From: JAWVFK01 sp033856175
Lineage (GTDB): Bacteria; Actinomycetota; Thermoleophilia; Solirubrobacterales; 70-9
Reading direction: 5' to 3'
Length of the DNA: 64,000 bases
Assembly (NCBI GenBank): GCA_033856175.1
Contig: JAWVFK010000041.1
Location: forward strand, 62,001 to 126,000
Positions within the stretch are counted from its first letter, which is position 1. The number at the start of each line of letters is the position of its first letter. Below the pieces are notes generated by a model. It ran no database searches and was not told the DNA's origin. It worked only from the letters and a program-made list of their open reading frames with translations. Made by a program: the position numbers and the translations under genes. Of this stretch, positions 16,887 through 23,384 are shown piece by piece.

Positions 16887-17819
16887 ATGGGGCCTCACCG
16901 CCTTCGACGCGTGATCGCCACAGCGGCCGTCGGGATCGGCGGTCTGCTCTTGGTTACCTCCTTTGGCCCGCTCACGAGGGGCGGCCCAGGGGTTCCCCGA
17001 ACAGAGGCCTTCACGAGTGGAGCCCTCTCGGAGTCAAATTCGAAGGACGGCAGCGCGATCTTCACGGTTTCGAACCTCGGGCCCGGCCACTCGACCGAGG
17101 GGACCGTGACGATCGGCAACACCGGGACGGTTGCGGGCACGCTGGTGCTCTCCGCGTCGGATCTGACCGACACTCCCGGGCCGGGTGGCGGCGCTCTCTC
17201 GCAGATCGTCGACCTGCGGATCGAAGATGTCACCTCGGCGATCAGCGAACCGATCTACGACGGCAAGCTCGCCCCAATGCCCCAGCAGTCGCTTGGCTCT
17301 CTCGCGCCCGGCGAGGCGCGGACCTACCGGTTCAAGGCCGGTCTGTCCAGCGGCACCGATGACAACCCCTACCAGGGGGCCTCGACCAGCGTCAGCTACG
17401 ACTGGACGCTCACCGAGGCCAGCCCTGCCACCCCGCCGTCCAAGAATCTGCCCTGCGTCACGGCGCTATATGGCGACTCCCATCGAAATACGCTGATCGG
17501 CACACCGGAAGGCGACCGGATCTACGGGCGGGGCGGGGCGGACCGGATCGAGGGAATGGGCGGCGAGGACTGCATCTCGGGCGGTTCGGGAGCCGACCGG
17601 ATCCACGGCGGTGGCGGGCAGGACGAGATCCACGGCGGCAGCGCCAACGACCGCATCTTCGGCGGCGGTAAGCACGACCGGATCTATGGCGGCGCGGGTG
17701 ACGACGTCATCTCCACTCGTGATGACACACGCGACCTGATCGACTGCGGTGGAGGCGCCGATACGGCGTATGTCGACAGCCACGATCGCACGACGAACTG
17801 CGAGACGGTCCGCGGCTGA
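16887..17819 (+). CDS. TasA/CalY-like protein with C-terminal RTX-type Ca2+-binding repeats
   Basis: 310 residues from ATG 16887, three nt after the previous stop. An N-terminal hydrophobic signal or anchor precedes a camelysin-like domain (about 40-180) with TVTIGNTGTVAGTLVL and a LGSLAPGEARTYRFKAGL segment. The last 110 residues are glycine/aspartate nonapeptide repeats of the hemolysin type, for example GRGGADRIEGMGGEDC, GGSGADRIHGGGGQDEI and GGAGDDVISTRDD. These fold into a Ca2+-loaded beta-roll. The two halves are rarely seen together; a calcium-dependent anchor for the matrix is plausible. It is the last gene before the convergent regulator. Confidence 0.72.
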   Translation: MGPHRLRRVIATAAVGIGGLLLVTSFGPLTRGGPGVPRTEAFTSGALSESNSKDGSAIFTVSNLGPGHSTEGTVTIGNTGTVAGTLVLSASDLTDTPGPGGGALSQIVDLRIEDVTSAISEPIYDGKLAPMPQQSLGSLAPGEARTYRFKAGLSSGTDDNPYQGASTSVSYDWTLTEASPATPPSKNLPCVTALYGDSHRNTLIGTPEGDRIYGRGGADRIEGMGGEDCISGGSGADRIHGGGGQDEIHGGSANDRIFGGGKHDRIYGGAGDDVISTRDDTRDLIDCGGGADTAYVDSHDRTTNCETVRG

Positions 17820-17830
17820 CCGGGCCCGGC

Positions 17831-18172
17831 CTACTTCTTCGCTCGCCGGTGCCTCACCTGCAAGAGCTCGAGCAGCGCGCCGACGTCGCGGTCCTGAACG
17901 AGCGGATGGCGCAGAGGAATGTCTGGCTTGACGGCATAGCGGTTCCGCCTGCCGCTCTTTTCGCGGATCACGTAGCCCTCGTCAACCAGATCGGACAGGA
18001 TCATGTGGGCACTGCGCTCGGTGATGCCGACGGCATCAGCAATGTCGCGCACGCGGATCTCGGGATCGCGCGCGACGCAGAAAAGCACGTGGGCATGACT
18101 GGTCAGGAAGCCCCATCGCCTAGCCGACTCTCTAGCGGCTTGCCGGCGATCTTTTCGAGAACGACCATTCAT
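17831..18172 (-). CDS. Winged-helix transcriptional regulator (MarR/ArsR-like)
   Basis: 113 residues from ATG 18172. The wHTH lies at about residues 20-82: HAHVLFCVARDPEIRVRDIADAVGITERSAHMILSDLVDEGYV is helix-turn-helix-helix, followed by the wing IREKSGRRNRYAVKPD. Basic residues flank the domain on both sides. No ligand-binding domain is present. It converges on the TasA/SipW operon, and its start codon lies inside the palindrome ATTCATGAAT, which shares TTCATG with sites downstream of that operon's promoter. Local control and autoregulation are therefore inferred. Confidence 0.75.
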   Translation of the reverse strand: MNGRSRKDRRQAARESARRWGFLTSHAHVLFCVARDPEIRVRDIADAVGITERSAHMILSDLVDEGYVIREKSGRRNRYAVKPDIPLRHPLVQDRDVGALLELLQVRHRRAKK

Positions 18173-18176
18173 GAAT
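18167..18176. promoter_or_regulatory. Palindrome ATTCATGAAT over the regulator's start codon
   Basis: A perfect 10-bp palindrome in an AT-rich patch unusual for this genome. It contains the same TTCATG word as the repeats at 14039-14058. This is a candidate autoregulatory operator. Confidence 0.3.
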
Positions 18177-18288
18177 ACTGATGTAAGAGGGTAGACCTAT
18201 AGCTGCACCACGATCCCAACGACGCCTGACAGCAGCAGGCTTGTCGACCGAGAGGCCCGCAGCCCTCGACTGCTGTTAGCTTGGCCCC

Positions 18289-18714
18289 GTGAAGCTGCCG
18301 CCCCTTCTCTCCGAGCACCCACGCTCGGTCCAGGTCCTTCTGGCGGTTGTCGTGCCGGGCCTCTATGGAGCCGTCACCGGCTACTTCCTCGGCGTCTCGG
18401 AGACGACCTACCTCGTCCTCTCCGTCGTCGGCGTGCTCGGCGGCATCGGCGCCGGGATCGACCACGTCGGCGCCAAGGCCGGGGCTCGCCGGGGCCTGCT
18501 CGGCGGCTTCATCTTCGGCGCCACGATCCTGCTCGCCCATGAGGTCCACGGCGCCGCCGCCAAGGCGGATCTACCTCATCCGGCGATCCTGCTGGTCGTG
18601 ATCACGACGATCCTCGGTTCCGCATTCGGCGCACTCGGCGGCAGGCTGCGGGCGCGGGCGGCGCCACGGGCCCAGCCGGAGCGCGCTGCAGAAGTTCCCG
18701 GGCCGCTCGGCTGA
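18289..18714 (+). CDS. Membrane protein, unknown function
   Basis: 141 residues from GTG 18289. Four hydrophobic segments are visible (about 17-33, 39-56, 66-84, 98-118), with Gly-rich helices (GVLGGIGAGID, GARRGLLGGFIFGATILL) and a charged Arg/Ala/Pro tail. No named family is recognised. It diverges from the regulator gene, sharing a 116-bp intergenic region with it. Confidence 0.6.
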   Translation: MKLPPLLSEHPRSVQVLLAVVVPGLYGAVTGYFLGVSETTYLVLSVVGVLGGIGAGIDHVGAKAGARRGLLGGFIFGATILLAHEVHGAAAKADLPHPAILLVVITTILGSAFGALGGRLRARAAPRAQPERAAEVPGPLG

Positions 18715-18797
18715 AGCCTCTAGACAGCGACTCCGGCTACGCCGAAGACGAAGGGGATCACGGCGTGGTCGCCCTTGCCGGCCCGTGTCTTGGGCCG

Positions 18798-19076
18798 TCA
18801 GACGCGCCGGTCGATGCCGGTCGCGCTGCGCTCGCGGATCTTGCGAACCGCGTAGACCAGCAGAATCGTGAAGAGGAGCGCCATCAGGAACCCCGGCCCC
18901 TCCTTGCGATCGAACGCGTAATAGGCGACGAGCCCGGCGACCAGCGAGCCGGCGATGCCGATCATCATCGTCTGGAAGATCGTCATCGGATCGCGCCCCG
19001 GCAGCAGAAGCCTGGCGAGCGCCCCGAAGATCAGGCCGCTGACGGCCAACGAGACGATGAATGCGAGCGTGCTCAT
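18798..19076 (-). CDS. GlsB/YeaQ/YmgE-type stress-response membrane protein
   Basis: 92 residues. Three transmembrane segments carry the family Gly signatures (FIVSLAVSGLIFGALARLLLPGRDPM, then MMIGIAGSLVAGLV), matching the transglycosylase-associated (Pfam Transgly_assoc) family. These small inner-membrane proteins are induced by stress in many bacteria; their biochemical role is unsettled. The C-terminus is basic and cytoplasmic. It lies just downstream of greA on the same strand. Confidence 0.82.
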   Translation of the reverse strand: MSTLAFIVSLAVSGLIFGALARLLLPGRDPMTIFQTMMIGIAGSLVAGLVAYYAFDRKEGPGFLMALLFTILLVYAVRKIRERSATGIDRRV

Positions 19077-19122
19077 CTTGCTCGTCCGCTGCTACCCCGC
19101 GAATCGGGGGCGCAAACAACAG

Positions 19123-19605
19123 CTAGTCGACGAGCTTCTGAACCTTGTACGTCTTGGCGCCGCCCGGGGTCTGGACACGGACCGCCTTGCCGACGGCGGC
19201 GTCGATCAGCGCCCGTCCCACGGGGGACTCGGCCGATAGCCGGCCCTCGATCAGGTTGGCCTCGGTCGAGCCGACGATCTTCCAGGTATGGACCTTGCCG
19301 GTGGCCTCCTCGAGCACCTCGGCGGTGCGGCCAAAGGCGAATGAGTCGGCGTCGTCGTCGACCTCGACCTCGACCGCGTTTCGCAGCCGCTCCTGGAGCC
19401 GCAGGATCTTCGTCTCGAGGTGCGCCTGGTCCTCCTTGGCGATGTGGTACTCGGCGTTCTCCTTGAGGTCGCCGAGCTCACGGGCCGCCTTGATCCGCTC
19501 GGCCATCGCCTGCCGGCCCTCGGTCTCGAGCTCCGCGATCTCCGCTCGCAGGGCGACGAGGCCCTCGGCGGTGATCGATTCCTTGACTGATCCGGGCGCG
19601 CTCAC
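19123..19605 (-). CDS. greA: Transcription elongation factor GreA
   Basis: 160 residues from GTG 19605; the frame stays open further upstream without homology. The N-terminal coiled coil (about 10-80) contains ELGDLKENAEYHIAKEDQAHLE, whose acidic tip (D and E of DLKENAEY) enters the RNA polymerase secondary channel and stimulates cleavage of backtracked RNA. The C-terminal FKBP-like domain holds IVGSTEANLIEGRLSAESPVGRALIDAAVGK. Length is normal for GreA. AGGGA touches the start codon, so the ribosome site is poor or the start slightly different. Confidence 0.93.
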   Translation of the reverse strand: MSAPGSVKESITAEGLVALRAEIAELETEGRQAMAERIKAARELGDLKENAEYHIAKEDQAHLETKILRLQERLRNAVEVEVDDDADSFAFGRTAEVLEEATGKVHTWKIVGSTEANLIEGRLSAESPVGRALIDAAVGKAVRVQTPGGAKTYKVQKLVD

Positions 19606-19652
19606 TCCCTCAGCCTCGCACAAACCCGGCCAGTGGGCGGGCGGGCCCAGCG

Positions 19653-19683
19653 CCAAAAGAAAGGGCCCGGAAACCCGGGCCCT
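19653..19683 (-). terminator. Intrinsic terminator of the cold-shock gene
   Basis: A 9-bp stem (AGGGCCCGG on the plus strand at 19662-19670, pairing with CCGGGCCCT at 19675-19683) closes a 4-nt loop. On the minus strand it is followed by TTTCTTTT, 27 nt past the csp stop codon. Confidence 0.85.
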
Positions 19684-19709
19684 CTCCAAACTGCTTTTGC
19701 GCGGTCTGC

Positions 19710-19913
19710 CTAGAGCGGCGAGACGTTGGCGGCCTTGGGGCCCTTGTCGCCGGCTTCGGCGTCATAAGAGACCTTGGCGCCCTCGGCGAGAGTGCGATGA
19801 CCCTCGCCGTTGATCGCGCTGTGGTGGACGAAGAGGTCCTTCGAGTTGTCATCGGGAGTGATGAACCCAAAGCCCTTCTCGTCGCTGAACCACTTAACGG
19901 TTCCTGTTGGCAT
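19710..19913 (-). CDS. Cold-shock protein (CspA family)
   Basis: 67 residues from ATG 19913, with a strong AAGGAG seven nt upstream. It is a complete OB-fold cold-shock domain: TGTVKWFSDEKGFGFITPDD carries RNP1 (KGFGFI) and DLFVHHSAI carries RNP2, ending GPKAANVSPL. It binds single-stranded RNA/DNA and prevents unwanted RNA structure. A dedicated terminator follows. The upstream region is long and contains a 7-bp inverted repeat about 80 nt before the start, so a structured leader is possible. Confidence 0.95.
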   Translation of the reverse strand: MPTGTVKWFSDEKGFGFITPDDNSKDLFVHHSAINGEGHRTLAEGAKVSYDAEAGDKGPKAANVSPL

Positions 19914-20135
19914 TTTCTGCTCCTTCGGTGTGTGTGCTGCGAGACCGAAGTGCGTAAATGCAACGTACGGCGAGCGCTGGCACAACTTTGCTGAGCTCAT
20001 TGCTCAGCCTGACGCGCAGACCGTAGCAGCCAGGCGCGAATGACCCCCTGCAGCCGGGGGCGGGTTGGACGGTGGCGGTCCGCGCTGCGTGGCTCTCGAT
20101 TGACCGGCACGGGTGCGCGCCCAGGATTCGACTCG
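19914..20135 (-). promoter_or_regulatory. csp upstream region with inverted repeat
   Basis: No gene is seen here. GCTGAGC (19990-19996) and GCTCAGC (20002-20008) form a perfect 7-bp inverted repeat with a 5-nt spacer. An AT-richer stretch (ACGTTGCATTTACG on the minus strand) lies between it and the csp ribosome site. It may be an operator, or a stem in the 5' leader; I cannot place the promoter hexamers with confidence. Confidence 0.35.
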
Positions 20136-20178
20136 AAAAAAGAGCGGCGATGCGCCGTGCCGGCCGCATCGCCGCTCT
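20136..20178 (-). terminator. Strong intrinsic terminator after the membrane protein at 20224
   Basis: AGAGCGGCGATGCG at 20141-20154 pairs perfectly with CGCATCGCCGCTCT at 20165-20178 (14 bp, 10-nt loop). On the minus strand it is followed by an uninterrupted T6 run (A6 at 20136-20141, its last base shared with the stem). Confidence 0.88.
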
Positions 20179-20223
20179 CGCAACGTCGGCCCGAAGCCTG
20201 CCTAATGGCTGCGGGCGTCAGAA

Positions 20224-20568
20224 CTAACGGCCGTCGTGGCCGTCCCGGTTGACGTCGGCCGTGTAGGGGTCGCGGACGCCCGACTTCGCCAGGCCGCGGC
20301 CGATCAGATAGGCCGCGGTGACGATGGCGACGTAGAGCCACGCCTGGCGGGCGAGGAACTCGTCGGTGCCGTGCGTATCGCCGCCCTTGATCGCTGCGGC
20401 GCTGATCAGGATCGCCACGACGACGGCGACGAACGACCAGAACTCGGTCGTCTTGAACGCCTGCTTCGTCTCCGTGCTGAGACGACGAAGCGAGGCGAAG
20501 GCGCCGCCACCTGGTCGTGCTGTCGGGGCCTGCGTCGCCACTGGGCCCCTCGAAGTACCTGCTTCCAT
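20224..20568 (-). CDS. Small two-helix membrane protein, unknown
   Basis: 114 residues from ATG 20568, with AAAGGA about 9 nt upstream; an in-frame ATG at 20598 lacks such a site. A disordered N-terminus (GTSRGPVATQAPTARPGG) leads to FASLRRLSTETKQAFKTTEFW, then two transmembrane helices (about 45-63 and 78-96) and a hydrophilic tail (VRDPYTADVNRDGHDGR). This layout is common in actinobacterial hypothetical proteins of unknown role. It is followed by a very strong terminator, so it is a separate transcript. Confidence 0.68.
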   Translation of the reverse strand: MEAGTSRGPVATQAPTARPGGGAFASLRRLSTETKQAFKTTEFWSFVAVVVAILISAAAIKGGDTHGTDEFLARQAWLYVAIVTAAYLIGRGLAKSGVRDPYTADVNRDGHDGR

Positions 20569-20658
20569 CGATTCGTTCCTTTCGTCTGGTTTCAACATGC
20601 GAAAACACCGGACGTCTGGCTCCCTGCCGAGACGAATCCGTGAACTTCGCGCTCACAT

Positions 20659-20689
20659 GCTCGGCGGCTCGGTCCTCGCTCCGCCGAGC
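20659..20689. terminator. GC-rich hairpin between phospholipase D and the membrane protein
   Basis: GCTCGGCGG and CCGCCGAGC pair perfectly (9 bp, 13-nt loop), 40 nt past the phospholipase D stop codon. There is no T-tract, so it is a terminator or mRNA-end stabiliser of uncertain strength. Confidence 0.35.
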
Positions 20690-20728
20690 GATCCTCCTGC
20701 TACCCCTGACCGTCCGACCGAAACCGCA

Positions 20729-22213
20729 TCAGCCATCGACCAGCAGCGATTGCAGCGGCCCAAGCAGGCGCATCGAATGGCGTGAGACGCCGGGCAGCTC
20801 GACGAGGTGGTGGCTCAGCGGTTCGCCGCGCTCGTGGCGCTGGAGCTGCTCGGTGGCGATCGGGCGCCAGAGGCCATCGACGAGCTCGTGTGGCGGCCCA
20901 TCGACCTCATCGATCTCTCGCTCGAGGTGCTCCGCCCAGAGCCGCAGCCGCGTCCGCCGCGCCAGCTGCGGGTCGCAGAGCACGAGGTTCATCTCGGTGT
21001 CGTTGAAGAGCGAGTGCGAGTTGAGGTTGGCCGAGCCGACCGACAGCCAGCGGTCATCGACGATGCCGACCTTGGCGTGGACGTAGAGCGGGTCCGAGCG
21101 CTCGCCCGTCCGCGCATAGATCGTGCAGGCGAGGAAGCGGTGGGCGCCATCGTCGGCGTCGACAAGGGTCGCCAGCTGGCCGCGGGTGTCGTCCTCGCCG
21201 TTGTTTGGGTTCGCCGGCAACAGGACCACGAGCCGAAACTCGTCGCAGGGAGGGTGGGCCAGCTTCTCGGCGAGGATCGAGACCAGCTCCGGCGACCAGA
21301 GGAACTGGCTCTCCAGGTAGATCAACCGCTCGGCCGAGCGCAGCGCGCGGACGTGGCTCTCGAGGATGCTGAACTCGCCCTCGGGCGCGAAGTCATAGAC
21401 GTGCTCGGGAATCGTCCGCGTCACCTGGACGGTGAGATCGCCGGCCGGGGCGATCTCCTCCGGCTGCGGCGGCTCCAGCGCCTCACCGGTCAGCTCACGC
21501 CAGCGGCTGTCGAAGTGGCCCGCCACGTCGCCGACCGCGGGGCCGCGCAGGCAGGTGCCGGCGTCGTGCCAGCCGAGCCGGCCGCGGGCCGGGTGCGAGC
21601 TCTCGTCCCAGCGGTCGCCGGCGAGCGAGGTCAGGTCGATGCCGCCGACAAAGGCCAGCTCGTCGTCGACGATGACGAGCTTCTCGTGATGGCAGTGCAT
21701 CGGCCGCTCGCGGCTGTCGAGCACGCATTGGATGCGGTTGCCCTTGCAGAGGGCCTCGCGAACGGCGCGGACGTCGGAGCGCCGGGGCTTGAAGACGGGC
21801 ACCGGAGCGCCCGCCCAGAGGATCACGCGGACCGGGCAGCGCTCGGCGGTCTCGGCGAGCAGGCGCCGCAGCAGCAGCGGCTCGTCGCCTCTCGTCAGCG
21901 CGAAGTCGGGGGTGACGTGCCAGCCGGCGATGTGAACGTGCGATCGGGCGCCGCGAATCGCCTCGACCATCTGCGCGAACGCATCGGCGCCGTCGATCAG
22001 CACCTCGACGCTGTTGCCTGGCCGCGGTGGCGAGCCCTGCTGAGCCCAGGCCTCATCGGCCTCGCCAGAACGGCCCTGGCCCTGGCCTGGGTCGGGATCG
22101 AGGGCCTGCTCGCGCCCCCGACGCGATAAGCGGCGGCGGTGATGGTCGACCACCAGGCGCTCGAGACCGGCGCCGAGCAGGCGGTCTGCGCGGGTGCGTA
22201 GGTCTAGGCCCAT
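20729..22213 (-). CDS. Phospholipase D-family protein (cardiolipin synthase-like)
   Basis: 494 residues from ATG 22213; the frame is open to 22297 but the extra residues are not domain-like. Two HKD motifs are intact: HCHHEKLVIVDDELAFVGG (about residue 200) and YVHAKVGIVDDRWLSVGSANLN (about 405), each with His, Lys and Asp. Both come with the expected GG/SN context. An Arg-rich N-terminal region without clear transmembrane helices distinguishes it from typical cardiolipin synthase. By family it hydrolyses or transfers phosphatidyl groups at the membrane. It diverges from the small-peptide cluster. Confidence 0.85.
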   Translation of the reverse strand: MGLDLRTRADRLLGAGLERLVVDHHRRRLSRRGREQALDPDPGQGQGRSGEADEAWAQQGSPPRPGNSVEVLIDGADAFAQMVEAIRGARSHVHIAGWHVTPDFALTRGDEPLLLRRLLAETAERCPVRVILWAGAPVPVFKPRRSDVRAVREALCKGNRIQCVLDSRERPMHCHHEKLVIVDDELAFVGGIDLTSLAGDRWDESSHPARGRLGWHDAGTCLRGPAVGDVAGHFDSRWRELTGEALEPPQPEEIAPAGDLTVQVTRTIPEHVYDFAPEGEFSILESHVRALRSAERLIYLESQFLWSPELVSILAEKLAHPPCDEFRLVVLLPANPNNGEDDTRGQLATLVDADDGAHRFLACTIYARTGERSDPLYVHAKVGIVDDRWLSVGSANLNSHSLFNDTEMNLVLCDPQLARRTRLRLWAEHLEREIDEVDGPPHELVDGLWRPIATEQLQRHERGEPLSHHLVELPGVSRHSMRLLGPLQSLLVDG

Positions 22214-22342
22214 GGCCCGGGCTCCGACTCCGGCCGCCCCGGGTCCGATTGGTCGGGGGCGGCCGTATTCATCCGCCTCCCAGTTCCCGCCCACCACATC
22301 GCAAAACGGCGAATTTCATGTTTCGCAGCTCACCAATGGGGG

Positions 22343-22591
22343 ATGAGCTTGGCGATGAGGATTCGCCGCAGGATCGACAAGAAGTACAGCCACGAGAGCA
22401 ACGGGCTGAGCCTCGACGCGGCGATCGACGCCGCGATCGACGTGAACCTGGGCGAGCAGGGCGCCTCCGCGACCTCGTCTCGCCAGAGCGTGTCGATCCG
22501 TCAGCGCGCATCGCAGCGCGGCTCACATTCAGGCGGTGCGTCACAGCGATCGAACCCCGACCCCGAGCACAACCCCGAGCACAAGGAGTGA
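22343..22591 (+). CDS. Small basic protein at the head of the peptide cluster
   Basis: 82 residues from ATG 22343; an ATG at 22355 is an alternative. A GGGGG run touches the first start. The N-terminus is basic (RIRRRIDKKY) and is followed by LSLDAAIDAAIDVNLGEQG. The C-terminal half is polar, rich in Ser, Gln, Arg and Pro, ending NPDPEHNPEHKE. It lacks the LSREE leader of the three following proteins, but it ends only 4 nt before the first of them, so it belongs to the same transcript. I do not recognise it. It could be a regulatory or structural partner, or a diverged member of the set. Confidence 0.5.
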   Translation: MSLAMRIRRRIDKKYSHESNGLSLDAAIDAAIDVNLGEQGASATSSRQSVSIRQRASQRGSHSGGASQRSNPDPEHNPEHKE

Positions 22592-22595
22592 ACCA

Positions 22596-22814
22596 GTGAC
22601 CGACGACAAGAAGGGTGAGTTCAGAAGCCTCAGCCGCGAGGAGATCAACGAGCTGGCCGGCGAGGAGCTGCCCGAGCGGGCGGCGATGTCGCTGGTCAAC
22701 GCCAACGTCGCGATCCCGATCAACGCCGCCGTGGCGGCCAACGTCCTATCGGACAACGCCGTCGCCTACGCGGACGCGGCGCAGACAACTCCGATCGACC
22801 AGTCAGCCGGCTGA
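22596..22814 (+). CDS. Leader-bearing small protein 1 (RiPP-precursor-like)
   Basis: 72 residues from GTG 22596 with AAGGAG 8 nt upstream. The N-terminal half is leader-like, acidic and amphipathic: FRSLSREEINELAGEELPER, then AAMSL. The C-terminal half is Ala/Asn/Val-rich: NANVAIPINAAVAANVLSDN, then a Tyr-containing stretch and the terminal DQSAG. It is the first of three tandem paralogues differing mainly at their extreme N-termini and in a few positions of the C-terminal half. It has no Cys and no signal peptide, so if exported it needs a dedicated system. The M50/RRE-like protein at 23385 is the obvious candidate. Confidence 0.75.
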   Translation: MTDDKKGEFRSLSREEINELAGEELPERAAMSLVNANVAIPINAAVAANVLSDNAVAYADAAQTTPIDQSAG

Positions 22815-22872
22815 TCGACGCACGATAGTCGCGCAAGGTAGCCAGGAAACCCCAGCAAAAGGAGATCGAACC

Positions 22873-23106
22873 ATGGGCGAACCCAACGACCAGGATCAGG
22901 ACCAGGGCGGCTTCCGCCAGCTCAGCCGCGAGGAGCTCAACGAACTCGCCGGCGAGGAGCTGCCCGAGCGGGCGGCGATGTCGCTGATCAACGCCAACCT
23001 CGCCGCGCCGGTCAACGCCGCGGTGGCGCTGAACGCGGCCTCGGACAACTCGGTCGCCTATGCGAACGCGACCCAGGACGTCCACATCGACCAGAGCGCC
23101 GGCTGA
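22873..23106 (+). CDS. Leader-bearing small protein 2 (RiPP-precursor-like)
   Basis: 77 residues from ATG 22873 with AAAGGAG about 8 nt upstream; an upstream in-frame opening is ignored because it crosses the previous gene. It has the same plan as its neighbours: variable polar N-terminus (GEPNDQDQDQGG), the constant LSREELNELAGEELPERAAM block, then SLINANLAAPVNAAVALNAA and a Tyr/Asn/Gln segment ending DQSAG. Substitutions relative to copy 3 (VA to LA, ANVL to LNAA, NVDL to DVHI) concentrate in the C-terminal half. That is what selection on a distinct mature product would give. Confidence 0.77.
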   Translation: MGEPNDQDQDQGGFRQLSREELNELAGEELPERAAMSLINANLAAPVNAAVALNAASDNSVAYANATQDVHIDQSAG

Positions 23107-23152
23107 GGCGGGCGCATCGAGAGAGCTAACCCACGACAACGAGGAGGAACCG

Positions 23153-23371
23153 ATGAGCGAGGAAAAAGGAGGCGACTTCCGCAAGCTCAGCCGCGAGGAG
23201 CTCAACGAGCTCGCCGGTGAGGAGCTGCCCGAGCGGGCGGCGATGTCGCTGATCAACGCCAACGTCGCGGCGCCGGTCAACGCGGCCGTTGCGGCCAACG
23301 TTCTCTCGGACAACTCGGTCGCCTACGCGAACGCCGAGCAGAACGTCGACCTCACCCAGAGCGCGGGCTAG
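23153..23371 (+). CDS. Leader-bearing small protein 3 (RiPP-precursor-like)
   Basis: 72 residues from ATG 23153 with GAGGAGG 5 nt upstream, the strongest ribosome site of the three. It has the same LSREELNELAGEELPERAAM leader-like block, followed by SLINANVAAPVNAAVAANVL, SDNSVAYANAEQ and terminal TQSAG. The block MSL.NAN invites cleavage between leader and core, but no double-Gly motif is present. It ends 13 nt before the M50 gene, whose first codons fold into a strong RNA hairpin. High copy number plus strong ribosome sites suggest an abundant product. Confidence 0.77.
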   Translation: MSEEKGGDFRKLSREELNELAGEELPERAAMSLINANVAAPVNAAVAANVLSDNSVAYANAEQNVDLTQSAG

Positions 23372-23384
23372 GCGCGAGGGCTAG

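Noticed and set aside
22596..23371. Classical lanthipeptide, thiopeptide or lasso-peptide cluster
   Set aside because: The small proteins have no Cys in the core, and no LanB/M, YcaO, lasso cyclase or radical SAM gene is present nearby, so only the RRE/protease resemblance is claimed.
22596..23371. Daptide-like cluster
   Set aside because: Daptide loci combine an M50-like protease with an aminotransferase, a dehydrogenase and a methyltransferase. None of these is found here.
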